From the NCBI RefSeq assembly GCF_003672135.1, contig NC_039512.1, positions 4,682,874-4,746,873 of the forward strand: a stretch of 64,000 bases of DNA. The letters are read 5' to 3'. The translations under genes were made by a program, and so were the position numbers. Source of the DNA: Ooceraea biroi (lineage: Eukaryota > Arthropoda > Insecta > Hymenoptera > Formicidae). Below are positions 50,601 through 63,800 of the stretch, piece by piece; position 1 is the stretch's first letter, and the number at the start of each line of letters is the position of its first letter. The notes under the pieces were generated by a model that saw nothing but the letters and a program-made list of their open reading frames with translations, was not told the DNA's origin and did not search any database.

Positions 50601-53600
50601 ATATCCGAAATTTCGAGCCGTCTGCTAACTGCTAAAGTGAACATTACAAAAGATTTATACAGCGATGCGTCAATTTAAAAATGCACATTTCTGCAGCAGA
50701 TAGAGGCGGAGAGTGGTTCAGCTGGTTTTTTTATCGATTATCCTCCGGTAACCCCTGGCGTGTCGCCAAGCAACCCGGCCGTCGTGTCACATTTAATCTT
50801 TTATCCGTACCGAAATAATTCAATAATTTTCAAAAAGGTAGACGAAGATGCAGCAATTGTTACACTCAATTTATGAAAGCAGTATCTCGGTGGATATTAT
50901 CGGGCAACATTCCAGATAAATGTCTATACAGTTTATGCGCCATAAATTCATCGTGAGCGTTAAAAGAGAATTTACAAAATTTCCACAGCCTTGTATTTTT
51001 ATGATTTCTGACAATAAATCTTTCTCGCGCACAATAACGTGATCTGATTTTAATGAAGCTAGCGATAAGTTAAACAGACTTATATCTGTCGCTGTATACG
51101 AGGAATTAAGCTGCAGCAATATTTTCGTGTCGCTGTAGCCGTCTCACATTACAATGACAGAAACGAAAAAAAAACGTATTGAAATTCCTCATAGTTTTAT
51201 CAATTTATATCGAAATAAATTTGGTCAGTAAAATATCGATGAAATATCAGTATACATATGAAAAACTAACAAAGTTACTAAATATAAACGCTTTATATAA
51301 ATTTTGAAGACAACAGAAAAGTTTAAAGAATCCAATTCAAACAATCGCAGCACAAGCAGAAACACAAAAAGGCTAGAAAAATATAATAAATAAATAGATA
51401 AAACGCAGAGTAAAATGGATGAGATTCCGCCACGCAGAGGGGCAGCTAGAAATCAAAGCTCAACAAGAAGGCGGTCGTTTCGATCGACATTGAAAGCTCG
51501 TTTTCCCCGTCAATGGCTACCATCAGAGCATAGTCGGCGAATGCGCATCGATGCATTCCGGGGGTGCGCGAGGGGCGGAATGAAGTCCGTGATCGGGAAT
51601 CACTTCTCGTTCTCCACGAGATCTGGCCGCGTTCTTTCTCTCCTTCTCCCTCTATCTCCCTTCTCTCTCTCTCTCTCTTTTCTCGCTCTGTCTCTCCCTT
51701 CAGCTCTCTTCAGCTATCGATCAGCGTGTGGCGTGTCGGAATGCCGATCGCTCATCCCTCGAATCCGTTCCTCTTCCTCTTTCCGTCATTCATTACGGGC
51801 AGGGCGCACGCATCCACTAAACACCCCGCGCGCGCATTTTATTCGGCCTGATATCATCTATTTGTCCTCGGCGCATCTATATGTGGCGTCGCGGCGGACT
51901 ATTCTCGGAGTGAAAGCAAGTCCGCGCGCATCGTCGCCGCGTGTTTCGAGAAAACGCCCCGACATCCCAGCGCGATACACTCTCTCGGCAGTGGCACGCT
52001 GTGATTGCTATGACCGTCACACACATACATACATTTGCATCCAAAATTTCATGTCTTTCTTCCGACGAGAGGCCACATGGGTTGCTATTGTGGCTCATCG
52101 ATTCTTTATCGACTCTTTCAAAGCGCGTTGAAACAGATCTTGGTTTTGATTAAGTAGATCGGATAATAAAAATTGATACGCCTTGTCTTTCGCAAACGCA
52201 TGATTTAACTGACTCCTCAGATTTTTCCTAAGACCCCTTTATCTAACGCAGCGCCAGGATTCGTTCGATAACGCGAGACAATCGATCTCGCACGTGAGAA
52301 CCACACACATCCCAGGTGCGAAAGTAGCCGTGGTCCAATTGATCGGTCCGCAGGACGCGTACTTTCGTTTTCGGACGAGCGAATGGAACATCAGCGCCGA
52401 TTACGCTTACGCGTCTATCTCGAGGCGCGAACACGCGACATCCCCGTGTATTAATACCGGACGAAAATCCCCCTCGGCGGCAGCTACGTGTCGGAGACGC
52501 TCGCGCGCGTTCACGTCGCGCTTAGGGTCAAGCAAGCCCGCGGCTTGCGGCCGACGAGCAAGGGGGTCGACGAAAGCGCGAGACAAATTGAGCCCAGGCT
52601 TTGTAAGACGCAGCCTAGGCCGCGGAACGTAAGCCTGCCTGTCGCGTCGCCGAGAGAAACGGCACGAGACGTGCCCAGTGGCCCCCTTTCTCCCCCTCAT
52701 CCTTCTTCCTCCTCCTCCCGCGCATGCGGAGGGAGGAAGCTCCTCCTGAGGCCGAGAGCGGAGCGGAAAAGGGATTCCTGAGCGAGCGCAGGAATTTCGC
52801 GGCGATCCCATCGCTCGCGTCGTCGCGACGCGGCCGCGTTCAAACGAAGGTCCCCCTCCCTCCCTGAGGGGATTACACAATGAAATATATTTCCCCCCTG
52901 CGCTCCACCTCCCCTGCGCGCGAACGCGCGTTACACGCTCGGCGTTATACCCTCGCTAAATATAAATCCATCGCTTCGCACCGGCGAAGCTCCACAAATC
53001 ACAATGCCGAAAAAACAACGCGACAGAAGAGATCTCTCACGTCGGGTCCATTAGGTGCCATCCCCCCGCTCCGTTCTTCTAGGCATCTAGGCGGTCCCTC
53101 GCCTTGCTAGAGGAGAGTATCACGATAGACGATCGGGATCACTCGATAATGCCACTTAGGTGCTCTTTAAGTGGCGGACGGATAAAGCACGCTTGCCGCC
53201 TCCATCTCGGAGGAAAATAAGCTTGGCCGGGGTTCGCGATTGGATTCCACCCCCGTCGCCGATCCATCGGCGCCAGGTGCGACGCGGATCCATTCCTTTC
53301 CGACTGCAAGACGCGCAATTTGCGTTATCCTTTGAGCTGGAGCATTTAATCCTTTCCGTTCTACAAGGCGAATTAAAATGATTCGCTGTTAGACTCATAC
53401 ATGGGATTCCTGGACGAATCGACGGCTGCGTTTTTGCAAAACTTGGTAATTAAGGAATAAGAATAATTGAAATGAATTTTGGAATAAAGTGAATCATTAT
53501 CATGATACGTAAAGTTCAAGTACAATTCAAGCTTGTGCGCGAGGTGGACTTCGAAGGTGGCAGACTTATCCCGCTTTCGTTCCGAACGGTTTACTCGTGC

Positions 53601-56600
53601 ACTTTCATCGGCGTATTTTTGTTACGGTAATTATCATAAACGACACAGCGGTTCCTTTCCAGAGCGAGAAACTCAAGCGCAACCCTTTTTACATCCGCTG
53701 GAAAAAACGATGATATGAGCTTAATGGTGTCGCGAGTGAAAAACCATTTAGAACCGCTCGGTCGTGTGCGATGCACGTGTCGGACATGTGGTGTAACCGC
53801 GCAGACTACGTAGACTCTAACCCTTAAATGCATCTTGTCGCAGCACAACGTTCCACTCTTCTGCGAAGATTCCTCTTTGCGTAGAAACGAAAACGTCGAG
53901 GTGGTTGCAAGGAGGAACGTAGTACGATCGCAGTTTTGCACGAGCATGTTGACGATTTAGATTTATCATTTTTATGGTATCAAATACCAAATTCAACACC
54001 AGATATTATTTTCTGAATTTCTAGAGAGAGAGAGGGACAACTATTTTACAACAATATTATGAGATCGATTCTCTATTATTGCATGATAATGAAATATTAA
54101 TTTCACACCAGCAGAATTTTGCGGATAAAATAACGCGCGATATTAAATACATTTAGCATTCAAAGTTAAAATAATCCTTCAGTGTCCTTTAGTGTTCAAA
54201 ACTAAAATAATTACGATCATTCTTGTTATCACAATTCGATCAATCATATAACAATCACTTGCTGAATGATAATCAACAAGATTGATTTGAGTAGGAAACT
54301 TGAATTGGGAATATGAAATTCTCCGCTGAGCGGGATCTCATTGCATGAAATAATCTTATTAATTTGGCTTGCCACGCGTAACCTACCATGCTCTCGGCGG
54401 AAGGATGATCCTGATGACCAGAGGGACGGTTTCCTTGCAGCAATGTTTCGAGATTCTCGATATATTCAATGGCGTTTCGCAGTATCTCTACTTTCGGTAA
54501 ACGCTGGTTAGGGTTGTTGCTCGTTCTCCTCTTGAGCACCTCAAAGGCTTCGTTGACCTATAACACAAACTACATAACTAACCGCAATCGCGTGAAATTG
54601 CAATAACACATTGCGTTGTAATCAACTCTTAAAAAAGCCGTGTTAAATCAAATCGAAATCATTGTTGCCTCTTTCCCGCGACGCTGATTGGTTATTTCGA
54701 TTCGCGTTGTGCGTTATGTTAAGTTTAGATTACCATCGCGCGGCTGTCTTCGCGTGGAGTTTAACAATTTGGTAGAGTGTGATAATTGTGCATATAATAA
54801 ATAATAGATGAATATTATTATTCGAAAACATTATTAATATTGAAAAATAAAATAGCGCGCGCATAGCGGGCGCCTGTGTTGTACTGGTAACAATATAAAT
54901 ATCCCAGAACTCCTCGGAAAAAGAAAAAAATTTTAATGGCTAGAACTTTTTCATTTATTGATTTAACGAATTTTAAATCATCGAGAACTCTAGGCAATAT
55001 ACCAAATAACAATATAAATATCACAGAACTCCTCGGAAAAAGAAAAAAATTTTAATGGCTAGAACTTTTTCATTTATTGATTTAACGAATTTTAAATCAT
55101 CGATAACTCTAGGCAATATACCAAATAACAATATAAATAGCACAGACTCCTCGGAAAAAGAAAAAAATTTTAATGGCTAGAACTTTTTCATTTATTGATT
55201 TAACGAATTTTAAATCATCGATAACTATAGGCAATATACCAAATAACAATATAAATAGCACAGAACTCCTCGGAAAAAGAAAAAAATTTTTTGACTAGAA
55301 CTTTTTCAGTTATTGGTCTAAAGGATTTTCAATCGTCGAGAACTCTTCGCAATATGCCAAATAACAATAAAAATATCTCAGAACTAATCAGAAAAAGAAA
55401 AAATTTTTTTGGCTAGAACTTTTTCAGTTATTGGTCCAAAGGATTTTCAATCGTCGAGAACTCTTAAAAACAAAAATAAATTTTGATCGTTATATTTTTC
55501 AGAAAGAGAGAGAAAGAATTCTAATAAAAGAGATTACAAAATAAAATGCGTACATGTCTCTTTTAGGAGACGCGGCATCCACTGGATGCATGTGAGGCGA
55601 ACATTTTAAGATTACCGTGAACTGACCTTCCTCAAACGCCGTCTCTCGCGGAGGGTAGCAGCCTTCCTTCGATCGACAGTAACCGTCTTCTTCTTGCAAG
55701 CCTTGCAAGCCCACAGGAGACACCTGCGCGGTCCATGAGGGGAGCCAGAGTCTAAAACGTGAGGGTGAGGTACATGCTCGATCGACTCGCCCTCGTTCGC
55801 TCCGCTCGTCTCATTGGTCTCACTGGTATCGTTGGTCTCGTTGGTCTCGTCAGCGTCTGCAGAACCGGACTCGAGATCGGCCGAAGCATCTGCCGATATC
55901 ACCGACGATGCATCGTCCGAATCGAGAGTGTACCGAGATTGCGACCTGCAAAATTATGAATCGCCTTATACATTTTCAGGAATTGGCAGGTTCAAGAGAA
56001 TGACTTTTTATTGGTCTCTTGTTGAATGTTTGTAGCACTTTCTAGCTAATAAATCGCGTTACTGGGACTTTGGCTTTTGGATTCTGGATTCTTGGATATA
56101 AAACGCGATCTGGTACATAGTTAACGGACCATCTGAATTATCAAGTTGAAGTTCGTGCTTGGAGAAAATTTGATCTGGAACCAGGAATAAAAAAAGATAA
56201 TTATTAGTATTATGTTTGGCAGTCTTCCAGTCCTCTTGAAGAGAATTTGTCGAGGCAAGCAATAAATTTTTTTCTCTTACTCCAAAAAGCTCAATATTCA
56301 TAATAGAAATGAGATCAGAAGGTTTGTTAAAATATCTTGCAAACAAATATCTATTTTTTAATGAAATAATACCATGTGATATTTAAATACAGGATATTTT
56401 TCTTTTTGATGCGGCAGTCCGTAAGAACACATAGACAGGATTAAGAAAATATGTGTCTCTGTGCATTATTCAGTATCCATATAACGAAGATTATCTGGCC
56501 ATTACTTTTCTCTCAATGTAACGCGATGCACTTCGACGTAATGCAACGTTCAGCCTCATGTGTGCACACATGCCGCGACATAAATTTCGTCGTTCTGCGG

Positions 56601-57855
56601 AAGAACCACTCGACTTACTGGACGCTGAAAGGCACAGCATTCAGGTATTTAGCGAACGAATCGCGAATTCGTGGATCCTTGCTTTAATCATCTTTTAGTT
56701 ATCGTCGTCGGCCGGCAGTTAATAATGGACGTGCACGCGTAGGTCCGTCAGAAGGCGATTTCCGCGATTGGACACGTTCCAGGTGGTCCCGCGAGAGCAT
56801 ATTTTCTCGCCGCCCGAGAAGACGCCTCCCCCTCGCCTCATCGAGAGGGACGGGTTGTAAAGGCGAAGCGCGATGAACGAAGTGAAAATGGTTTAATACG
56901 CGGTAAAGCCGTCGTCGGGTTTTCATTGGGGATAACGACTCTCGTGCGTGGCTTCGATTCGCGGCTACCATAAACGCGTCGTTAAGACACGCGGTATTAG
57001 AGAGAGAACAGTCAAAAGAAGATGAAAAAAGCCGGCAAGAAAGAGAGAATAAAAAGATGGTAGGGATAAAAGTTCCAACTTTGTAATGTGACATACGTTG
57101 CAATGTTCCTATAATGACAAAAGTATCCATGTATATTATTTTCTACATTTACATTTTTTTAAGGATACATCGATAAAAATATTAATTAAATTTGTTAATT
57201 TTTGATAAAAATAAATTGATATTTATAATATCAAAAATATAATTTTTTATAATATAATTATTTATATAAGAGAATATGCCTTTTTACATATTATGACATA
57301 AATTCCTCATTTTTCAACTCCATATTTTATAACAACGTAATTAAAGGTGCATTTCATAGAATATATATGTATAACACAGGGAAAATTAAATTAGTAATGT
57401 ATGTGTATGTTGCTACGGAATTCATGTTGCAGGGAACTTTACTTAAAATTCCCTCGTGGAACTTTAAGTGAAGTTTACTAGCGCAACGGTAGTTTAAAGC
57501 TCGGTAATGCGGATTACGGGGCTTTAGTTACGTGTCCATCAAGGATACGCAAAAATGTGCTCAAAGCAAAAATCTCTCACCTGATTCGCTCGTTACAATA
57601 ATTTAGCGAGCTAGCCGAAGCTGTCAAAGCAACGTTGGTGCCGATAACGCTCGCGCGATCGTTCGGGTCCCTCCTGCTGGCGTAATCCTGCAAGTACTCG
57701 GATTCCGCGGGAGCGTAGACGCGCCGATACCGATGGGGATGAAGATGATGGTGATGGTGATGGTGGTGATGCAGATGATGACGGTAACCGTCGTAGGGCG
57801 AGCGCGTAACCGCTTCGTAGGCGTAGGGCACCGCGTCCGTCACGAGGGTCATCAT
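33436..57855 (-). CDS. nau: Nautilus, MyoD-family myogenic bHLH transcription factor
   Basis: Five exons join in phase: 57581-57855, 55627-55945, 54387-54557, 46729-46807 and 33436-33566, giving 324 residues. Domains in order: a His-rich tract (residues about 26-41), an acidic Glu-Thr/Asn stretch encoded by exon 2, a Cys-rich CKACKKK segment and basic region (about 171-198), helix-loop-helix (about 199-238), and a C-terminal helix III (SSLDCLSMIVQSIN). The basic region (DRRKAATLRERRRLRK) keeps the Ala-Thr and Lys of the myogenic code. The first in-frame ATG after a TGA was taken as the start. Members of this family bind CANNTG E-boxes with a Daughterless/E-protein partner and drive muscle gene expression in the nucleus; Drosophila nautilus acts in a subset of muscle founders. 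Introns are about 1.6, 1.1, 7.6 and 13.2 kb, and the last two may hold enhancers. Confidence 0.96.
34487..34525. repeat. Perfect 18-bp hairpin with 3-base loop
   Basis: The arms 34487-34504 (AAAATATCATGTTCGTGA) and 34508-34525 are exact inverted copies with an AGC loop. It lies in nautilus intron 4. It is too short and its loop too tight for a usual microRNA precursor. It could be a cruciform-forming site, a protein-binding palindrome or a remnant of a foldback element. Confidence 0.9.
39178..40047. mobile_element. 870-bp non-autonomous element with about 267-bp inverted ends
   Basis: The ends read CAGGGTGAGGCACC and GGTGCCTCACCCTG and are flanked by TA. The arms (about 39178-39446 and 39781-40047) are inverted copies at roughly 95 percent by eye, and the middle holds about three copies of a 118-bp tandem repeat. 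It has no transposase. The same roughly 50-residue ORF appears in both arms simply because they are inverted copies. It is probably a large Tc1/mariner-like MITE, and it sits in nautilus intron 4. Confidence 0.9.
39455..39768. repeat. 118-bp tandem repeat inside the 870-bp element
   Basis: The landmark AGAACTTTTTCATTTCTGA recurs at 39462, 39579 and 39698, a spacing of 117-119 bases, each followed by GAACTCTAGGCAATATA. The same landmarks and the same spacing recur in the array at 54889-55470. Confidence 0.88.
41644..41673. repeat. CT dinucleotide microsatellite
   Basis: Run of about 15 CT units in nautilus intron 4. Confidence 0.9.
46729..46807 (-). CDS. nau: nautilus exon 4
   Basis: A 79-base exon between acceptor atttacag and donor aacg|gtgagt. 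It encodes 26 residues starting NGESPQYVTDRLRQFSDP, which link the bHLH part to helix III and resemble the short conserved segment at this place in Drosophila Nautilus. Phase fits both neighbours. It is isolated by introns of 7.6 and 13.2 kb and would be easy to miss. Confidence 0.85.
46808..54386. other. nautilus intron 3 (7.6 kb)
   Basis: GC/CpG-rich in large parts (about 47000-50300 and 51500-53400) with CT-rich tracts near 51640-51690. Many chance ORFs exist on both strands but none shows a domain or splice-bounded structure. A sequence near 49003 (TACAGAATGATTCACGACGG) looks like the end of a TA-targeting element, but no partner end was found. Confidence 0.5.
54387..54557 (-). CDS. nau: nautilus exon 3 (helix-loop-helix)
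   Basis: Acceptor tgttatag before 54557 and donor agcatg|gtaggt after 54387 give 57 codons. The exon encodes helix 1, the loop (SNNPNQRLPK) and helix 2 (VEILRNAIEYIENLE) of the bHLH domain. The bHLH is split between exons 2 and 3 exactly after the basic region, at RRLRK|VNEAFE. Confidence 0.95.
54889..55470. repeat. Tandem array of about five 118-119-bp units
   Basis: Units start near 54889, 55008, 55127, 55245 and 55363. The first three are nearly identical and the last two diverged. Each holds CTAGAACTTTTTCA, a purine-rich block and, in most units, CTCTAGGCAATATACCAAAT. The array lies in nautilus intron 2 and has no inverted ends. The unit matches the internal repeat of the 870-bp element at 39178-40047. 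Confidence 0.93.
55627..55945 (-). CDS. nau: nautilus exon 2 (acidic stretch and basic region)
   Basis: Acceptor ttttgcag before 55945; donor gaag|gtcagt after 55627. It encodes an acidic Ser/Asp segment, an imperfect Glu-Thr-Asn repeat (DETNETNDTSETNETS), then WACKACKKK and the myogenic basic region. The Cys/His-rich part just before the basic region is typical of MyoD-family proteins. Confidence 0.95.
57581..57855 (-). CDS. nau: nautilus exon 1 (N terminus, His-rich)
   Basis: Starts with two ATGs at 57855 and 57852 after an in-frame TGA near 57910, and ends at donor atcag|gtgaga. It encodes 91 residues and two bases of the next codon, including a run of nine His broken from two more by Leu, made from a repetitive CAT/CAC tract at about 57730-57780. 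The run makes this end likely to vary in length between individuals. Confidence 0.88.
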
Positions 57856-60800
57856 TTCACGCAATTTGCCGGGCGAACGTACATTCGCGATCTCGCCGAT
57901 CACACAGCCCGATCATTCAGAATTCGAAAGATTTGCTGCTGTCGACACGCACCGATCATCTACGCGTTCACCCTCGTGCGAGCTCATCACGAGCTTAGCT
58001 GTCTTCCGGTCTTCCGGACCACCCCCAGTCGAGAAATCGTGCGTAGTTTAATTTGATTTACTCTCGACTAGCATCATCTGTATTCTGAGGTCGCCAAATT
58101 CCTCATGAGAGAACCATTTAATGTTGACTTCGTCACTTGTGTTTGATTATCGGCTCATCGATTCTCGAAGAAGATATGATCGCGGTTGCGCTAGCGTTGG
58201 ATGTCGTATAGAAAAGATTAGCTGATGTGCAGTAGAGCTAGCAGATACTGTAGGTAGATTCTTGGAGAACCGTGATAGCGTGTTCTTCTCTGTCGTCCGC
58301 TTTACTCGCCGCGATAGCGACTAATTTCCCTTTTTTGCTCTTCGCGGCGAGATAGCGTAGTCCAGTCAACGAGTCACCAATCTCGCTGAAGACACGGACG
58401 CACTCGATGGATGGGCTTAACTCTTCTTAACTTCTTCGTTAACTTCGCCGAGACATTCCTGGCCAATTTCGTCCAAGGCGCGCAGCCTTCCGCCCTGATT
58501 CGCTGAAAACACCAAGCTTCCTCCTCCGCCTCCTTCGCTATTTAAGTTTCTCAACTTACTTTATCGTTCCCTGTTTTTCCACCGCGCGGCGATCTTTGCA
58601 GACAACCGGCCTGATCCAAGTAATTTTAGTCAGAAATCGAGACAAAGGCTCAAATCTCGAATGACTAAGGAGAACGATAGAACGACTGTGGAATACATAA
58701 CTCCATCGATTGAACACGATCGCACACTGCAACTTCGAAGCGGATGGTAACACGAAGTCCGCACTTCCGACACAACATCTACAGAGATCGCGCGAAAGAA
58801 GCGAAGACGAAAGAAAGAAAGTGGAATAAACCGCACTCTTCCACCTCCGGATTAGGTACTCCACCTAATGCCGAAACACACGAGGTGCAAAAAGGGATTA
58901 CGATTAATCGCGATTAACCAGAGCAGGGGGGGCTTTCCGCGGAGTTCTTACGCGACTATTCGAATGGGGTGGTCGGACCAAACACAGACAGATCCGGAAA
59001 CCTCGGGGTGGTCGAGGATCAGAACGGCTCAAGACTCAACATCCTCCGCGGTATCAGTCCCACCAGCACATGGCACTCTTGACGCGCGCGAGTGCGTCGT
59101 CAAGCTCGCGCGTACGCACACTCGTGCCCGGAAAGACGCGTCGGGATACTTTACGCGTTACATGTGTCGTCGCGGTCACACCCAGGCTGACTATTTTTAA
59201 GAACGCCTAGCCAATCGCGACCGGCCAAAATCACCGTCGGGCCTGTCGTCGCTCCGCCTCCGGGCTGTCATAGACGCACGAGTTTGGCAGCGGGTCATCA
59301 TGGGGTGTGGTTTAATCATTAATAAGGGTTAGATTCGTCGGGCGAGCTTGCAGGCAAGCTTTCGACTTGCATGCGACGTCGTCGGGAGAAAGTCTGCTAA
59401 CGTGAGCTTCGGAGTTTAGATCAGCACGTTCCTAGCGAGAACACGGTAATTCGAAGAGCCTACTAATCGAGCAAATAATTAATTGTTACCGTAAACATGA
59501 AATGAGATTATAATCGGAATTTAATAGATTCATCGTGTCTTTTCAGTTTGTATTGGAGAACAGCTGATTAATCATCGACACGATCATTTGTCATGTCATT
59601 AGCGTCTCTGAGGATTTTATAGATGGATCATATGTATTTATTTGTTAATAACATTTGCCGTAATTACGAAACTGCATGATTGTTAGATACACGTATGAAC
59701 TACACAACTCGCATCGATTATTTTCTGAGTCATCTGCCTTGTTGCACCGCGTGAATGTTATCCGGCGATAGTTTCCGCGGACACTGTGGTCTGCTGGCAG
59801 TTTTAAGCATTTTCGACACGGCTGGAACAACTAGCAGTTTACAGTCGGACGCTAGCAAAAAGAGATGTTCATTACAGTGGGTCGTGGTTTTTGACAGATA
59901 TTCCAATACACGTCCAATAGTCGATCCAATTTGCGGTCTGACGGGAGAGAGCCGGATTTACAGTCTCCGTGGAACTACATATATAGGACGCCTATATAGA
60001 TAGCCGGCGGCTCGCCGCTAGTAGTTACGCGGATACGTAAACTTTATGTAAATCTAGCGCCGTCTGTCACATTTTATGCTCCGCTTTCACGGAATTAAAA
60101 TAGACTATTGAGCGTCGAATAAAAGCTAAAATTATCCTGGCAGCGGTCCAGACGAGCGGAGATAGAAAACGGAGTAAAGTTTTAGCCTACCGACACGTTT
60201 CGCCGAATACTAATTACCGTAATATCTGCTCCCATGCGGGGGCACATGGACGCGTATACGGAAACGGTGACGTTAAACGCAGCCGGCTCGTCTGCGTTTG
60301 GCAGTACAACGATCGAACGTCAAATCGCAAGTCATGCCGTGTGCAAACAGATTCATGTTCGAAATTTGCTACGTTTAACGCGCCACGTATCAATCTTAGC
60401 AAGCCAAGCAGTGACTGCAAATAAACGACATTCTGAAAATACAGATTTACATTAAACAAGGTACAGATATATGCATATAGAGATAATTTATACATATATA
60501 TAATTTTCTACATATTTATATTATTTATTTGCGGATCAAACATTTAACTTAAGTGTTTTGATCACTGCAGATTATTTGATTTAATATTTTTATATCATTA
60601 TTGTCATATACTGTGATTTATAATACAACACTACGTTATCTAATTATTATACATATTTGGCTAATTAGATAAAACTATTGTACTATTTATTACGAAATCA
60701 CCAATCCGCGATTAATGTTAAACGGAATAATCTCGTTTCCGGAGCCCTGGTTAAATGTCGAATCATGATGCATTACTTGTTGAAACACGCGTTCGAGGCC

Positions 60801-63800
60801 ATGTAACGTTCAATACACTGCGCACCGATTAGGAGAGCACGGATATTGGTTCTGGATTAACGGTTGGACGAATATTCAAGCTTATAATACATATATGTAT
60901 AAGTTTAATTATAATATATAGCAAATAATTGTATATTATAATATATAATAAACGGTTGCGCATGTATAAAACTTCTTCGCGTAATATAAATTTTCTAAAC
61001 TAAACAAAAACAAAATTTTATCAGCTTATTTGCACGTTTGCGATTTTATTAACAAAACTTTTATCTTAACTTTTATTTTAGTTTAAGTAATTTCTATCGA
61101 AGTAAATCTCACTTAAACAGAAAGCAAAGTTATATTAATTAACTTGCTTCTTTAAAACAATAACTTTCTTGAAGAACGTGCCGAGAGTAGCTGAAGATTA
61201 CTTCATGCATAGAGAAGTTCGCAGTATTTTCCAGAGCTGTGGAAAATACTCGCGCTAGGAATTACACAAAGAAGCGTTAGAGTGCACTGTCGCGCATCGA
61301 TAAACAGAGATCGATTCGATTCACGTGGATCTCTATCTCTATTAAAATCCCATCCGCGTAATTCCGTAGTCCCGGTGCCTGTCAGAAGAGACAAGGCCAA
61401 TTATCGCTAAAAGCGGTTATTATCGGACGACGTTAGAAACCCTCCCCGTAGATGAATGCCGGATTTTCCACTCTTCCTCGATCCCGCACTCCGAGCGACA
61501 TCGTGTACATCTCGGATCATAAAGACGCGTCCTTCAATGCATCTCCGCGAGAAATCGCGAGGGTGAAGAGCGGATGCTCGGACCTCATTTTTCATTCGTT
61601 GTCGCGGTGGCATCCGGTGGTACGTACCCGAAGACCTACATGAGCTCGCGCGCGCATTCCTGTATACTGTAAACGCAGCCACGCACACATATAGAATGCA
61701 CAATGTGTACACACGCGTGGCCTCTTAACGTGCGCACGCGCGCGTGTTCGCAAACACGGGGTAGTCCACCCTTTCGCACCCCGTCGTGGAAGCTCGGCAT
61801 GGCTCGGATGTGCTCGTCCCGTCGAGGTCGAGAGAGGAAGCGAGACAAAGAGAGAGAAGGGGAGAGGAGGAGGATCACAGGCCGCAAAGAGAGTACAAAC
61901 CCCGAGGAGCGAGACGCAAAACAGGTCACTCTCGCCTCCTTTCAGGATTCGGCTTGGCTGGGATACCTACATCTGCCAAAGTTCACGGGAGGGCAATGCC
62001 TCGCCCACTTTTACGGGAGCATCATCGGAGTCTACGTCTTAACCCTTTGCACCGAGCTGTTTTGCTCCTAGATTTCTGTTCTCCTTTTTCCTTTTTTTTT
62101 AACCAATTTTCCAGCATCTTTGAAAGTTTGCAGAGGGTAAGCTAGCGAGAGAAAGGTAAATAAATTTTTCTTAGCAAGTGGAAAGTCGTTGAGAGTGACG
62201 GAGGCTTGAAAGAGCTGCAGCTTTCTCTCCGAAATTGTGTTTTTGTAATATATTATTATTAGTCCCAAGCACCACTATGCACACACTCAGAAATACATCG
62301 GAGAATCTTTGACAGATTTCCGCAAATTTTTAAAAATTCTTCTGCATGTTAGTAGACTTCGTTATAGTTTTGCATAGCATCGGTGTTAATCTGAAAAATA
62401 TGATCAAATGACTTTTGCTCAATCACTATATTTCCCTCATCAAAAAACCGTAAAACAATTGACCCCTTTCCTGGGAGTCTTTTTAGGTCGCTGAACCAAT
62501 TTTCATGCAAACCCAACCGCTTCCTATACTTTGGTCCACTGTCAGTTTTAATTACGAGAATTCCAATTTCTCTTGAGTTCAGAATTAAACGTCTCAGAAA
62601 AAATAAGAGAAGACTTTATTTGTTGAAGAAATTTTATCTCGTTCATAGAGAGATGTTCCGATGTCTTGTGCGTCTTTGTTTCGCGGCACGTCTCGTGCAC
62701 TTTCGGTATAATCCGTTGTGACTTGGAACTGTCTTGAGTTCTCTTCGACCTGTATCGGCAAAAGGGTCCCTGGACGTCCCGGATGATTCCAACGTTGGCC
62801 GAAGACGGGGATGCTGCGACGATGCAACGCGTCGACACGGCATCGCGCAGGTCGCTCCCAACTCTCATCAGGATAATCTCATTGTAATCACGCAAGCGCC
62901 CGCTTTCCGTCTATCAAGATAACTGCACCGTTGCCCCAACGCTCATTGAACAATTGTCTTTACCGAAGTCGACGCTTACATGAGATTACATGAGGGACAT
63001 GTAACTAGCAAACTGGGAAGGTTCACGGGACGATCGACGTGAGACTATGGATGAAAAGGAACGCTCGTTTTTATTGAAACAGGCAGATAGGACACGCCGA
63101 ATCGCAGGATATAATCTTATCCGACAAGTAATGGAATCAAGAAACTGATAAAATTTCACTCTACTTGGATAAAACGTGTACTGTATGAAAATTAGGGTAT
63201 CATACAGAGTGCGATAACATAGAACTTTCTGCTGCTCGTCTGAAACTCCGTTCAGTCGAATTTCGGATATTCATACATCGTCATTGACGCGTGGCTAATC
63301 TTCTCTCTTCTGTCTCTTTCTCTCGAAACAAACTCAAACTACTGCCATTTCGTGCACGCGAACCGTGTATGTATCCCTACTCACTTTCAAAATAGGTGAA
63401 ATATATCGAATCTGTTTGTTTCAATTTAATATAATTTTACGTGTTTCTTATTATTAGCAAGTTAATTTTGATTCTCGGAGTTTGTCCCTTTTCTGTTTTT
63501 TCTCTCCTCCAAATAAGATTTCTAATGACTATGTCCAAAAAATTATTGTTTCATAATATATTCTAGATATTCTAAATCAATATAATTTTCACTAAAGAGA
63601 TGCTTTTATCACAAGTATCCACTTACATATACACTTAATAAGATATTATTAAGCCGTACTACAATACGTATATAACGAGAAAATTGTCTTTTTCAAGCAA
63701 CGATTGCATTACGGAGAATCACGACAATCTGTTTCCGCTTGGTTTACTTGAAGAAGTCGCGTCGTTTACTGGGGTAGCCGGAAGGAGCCTTTACCGGCGC

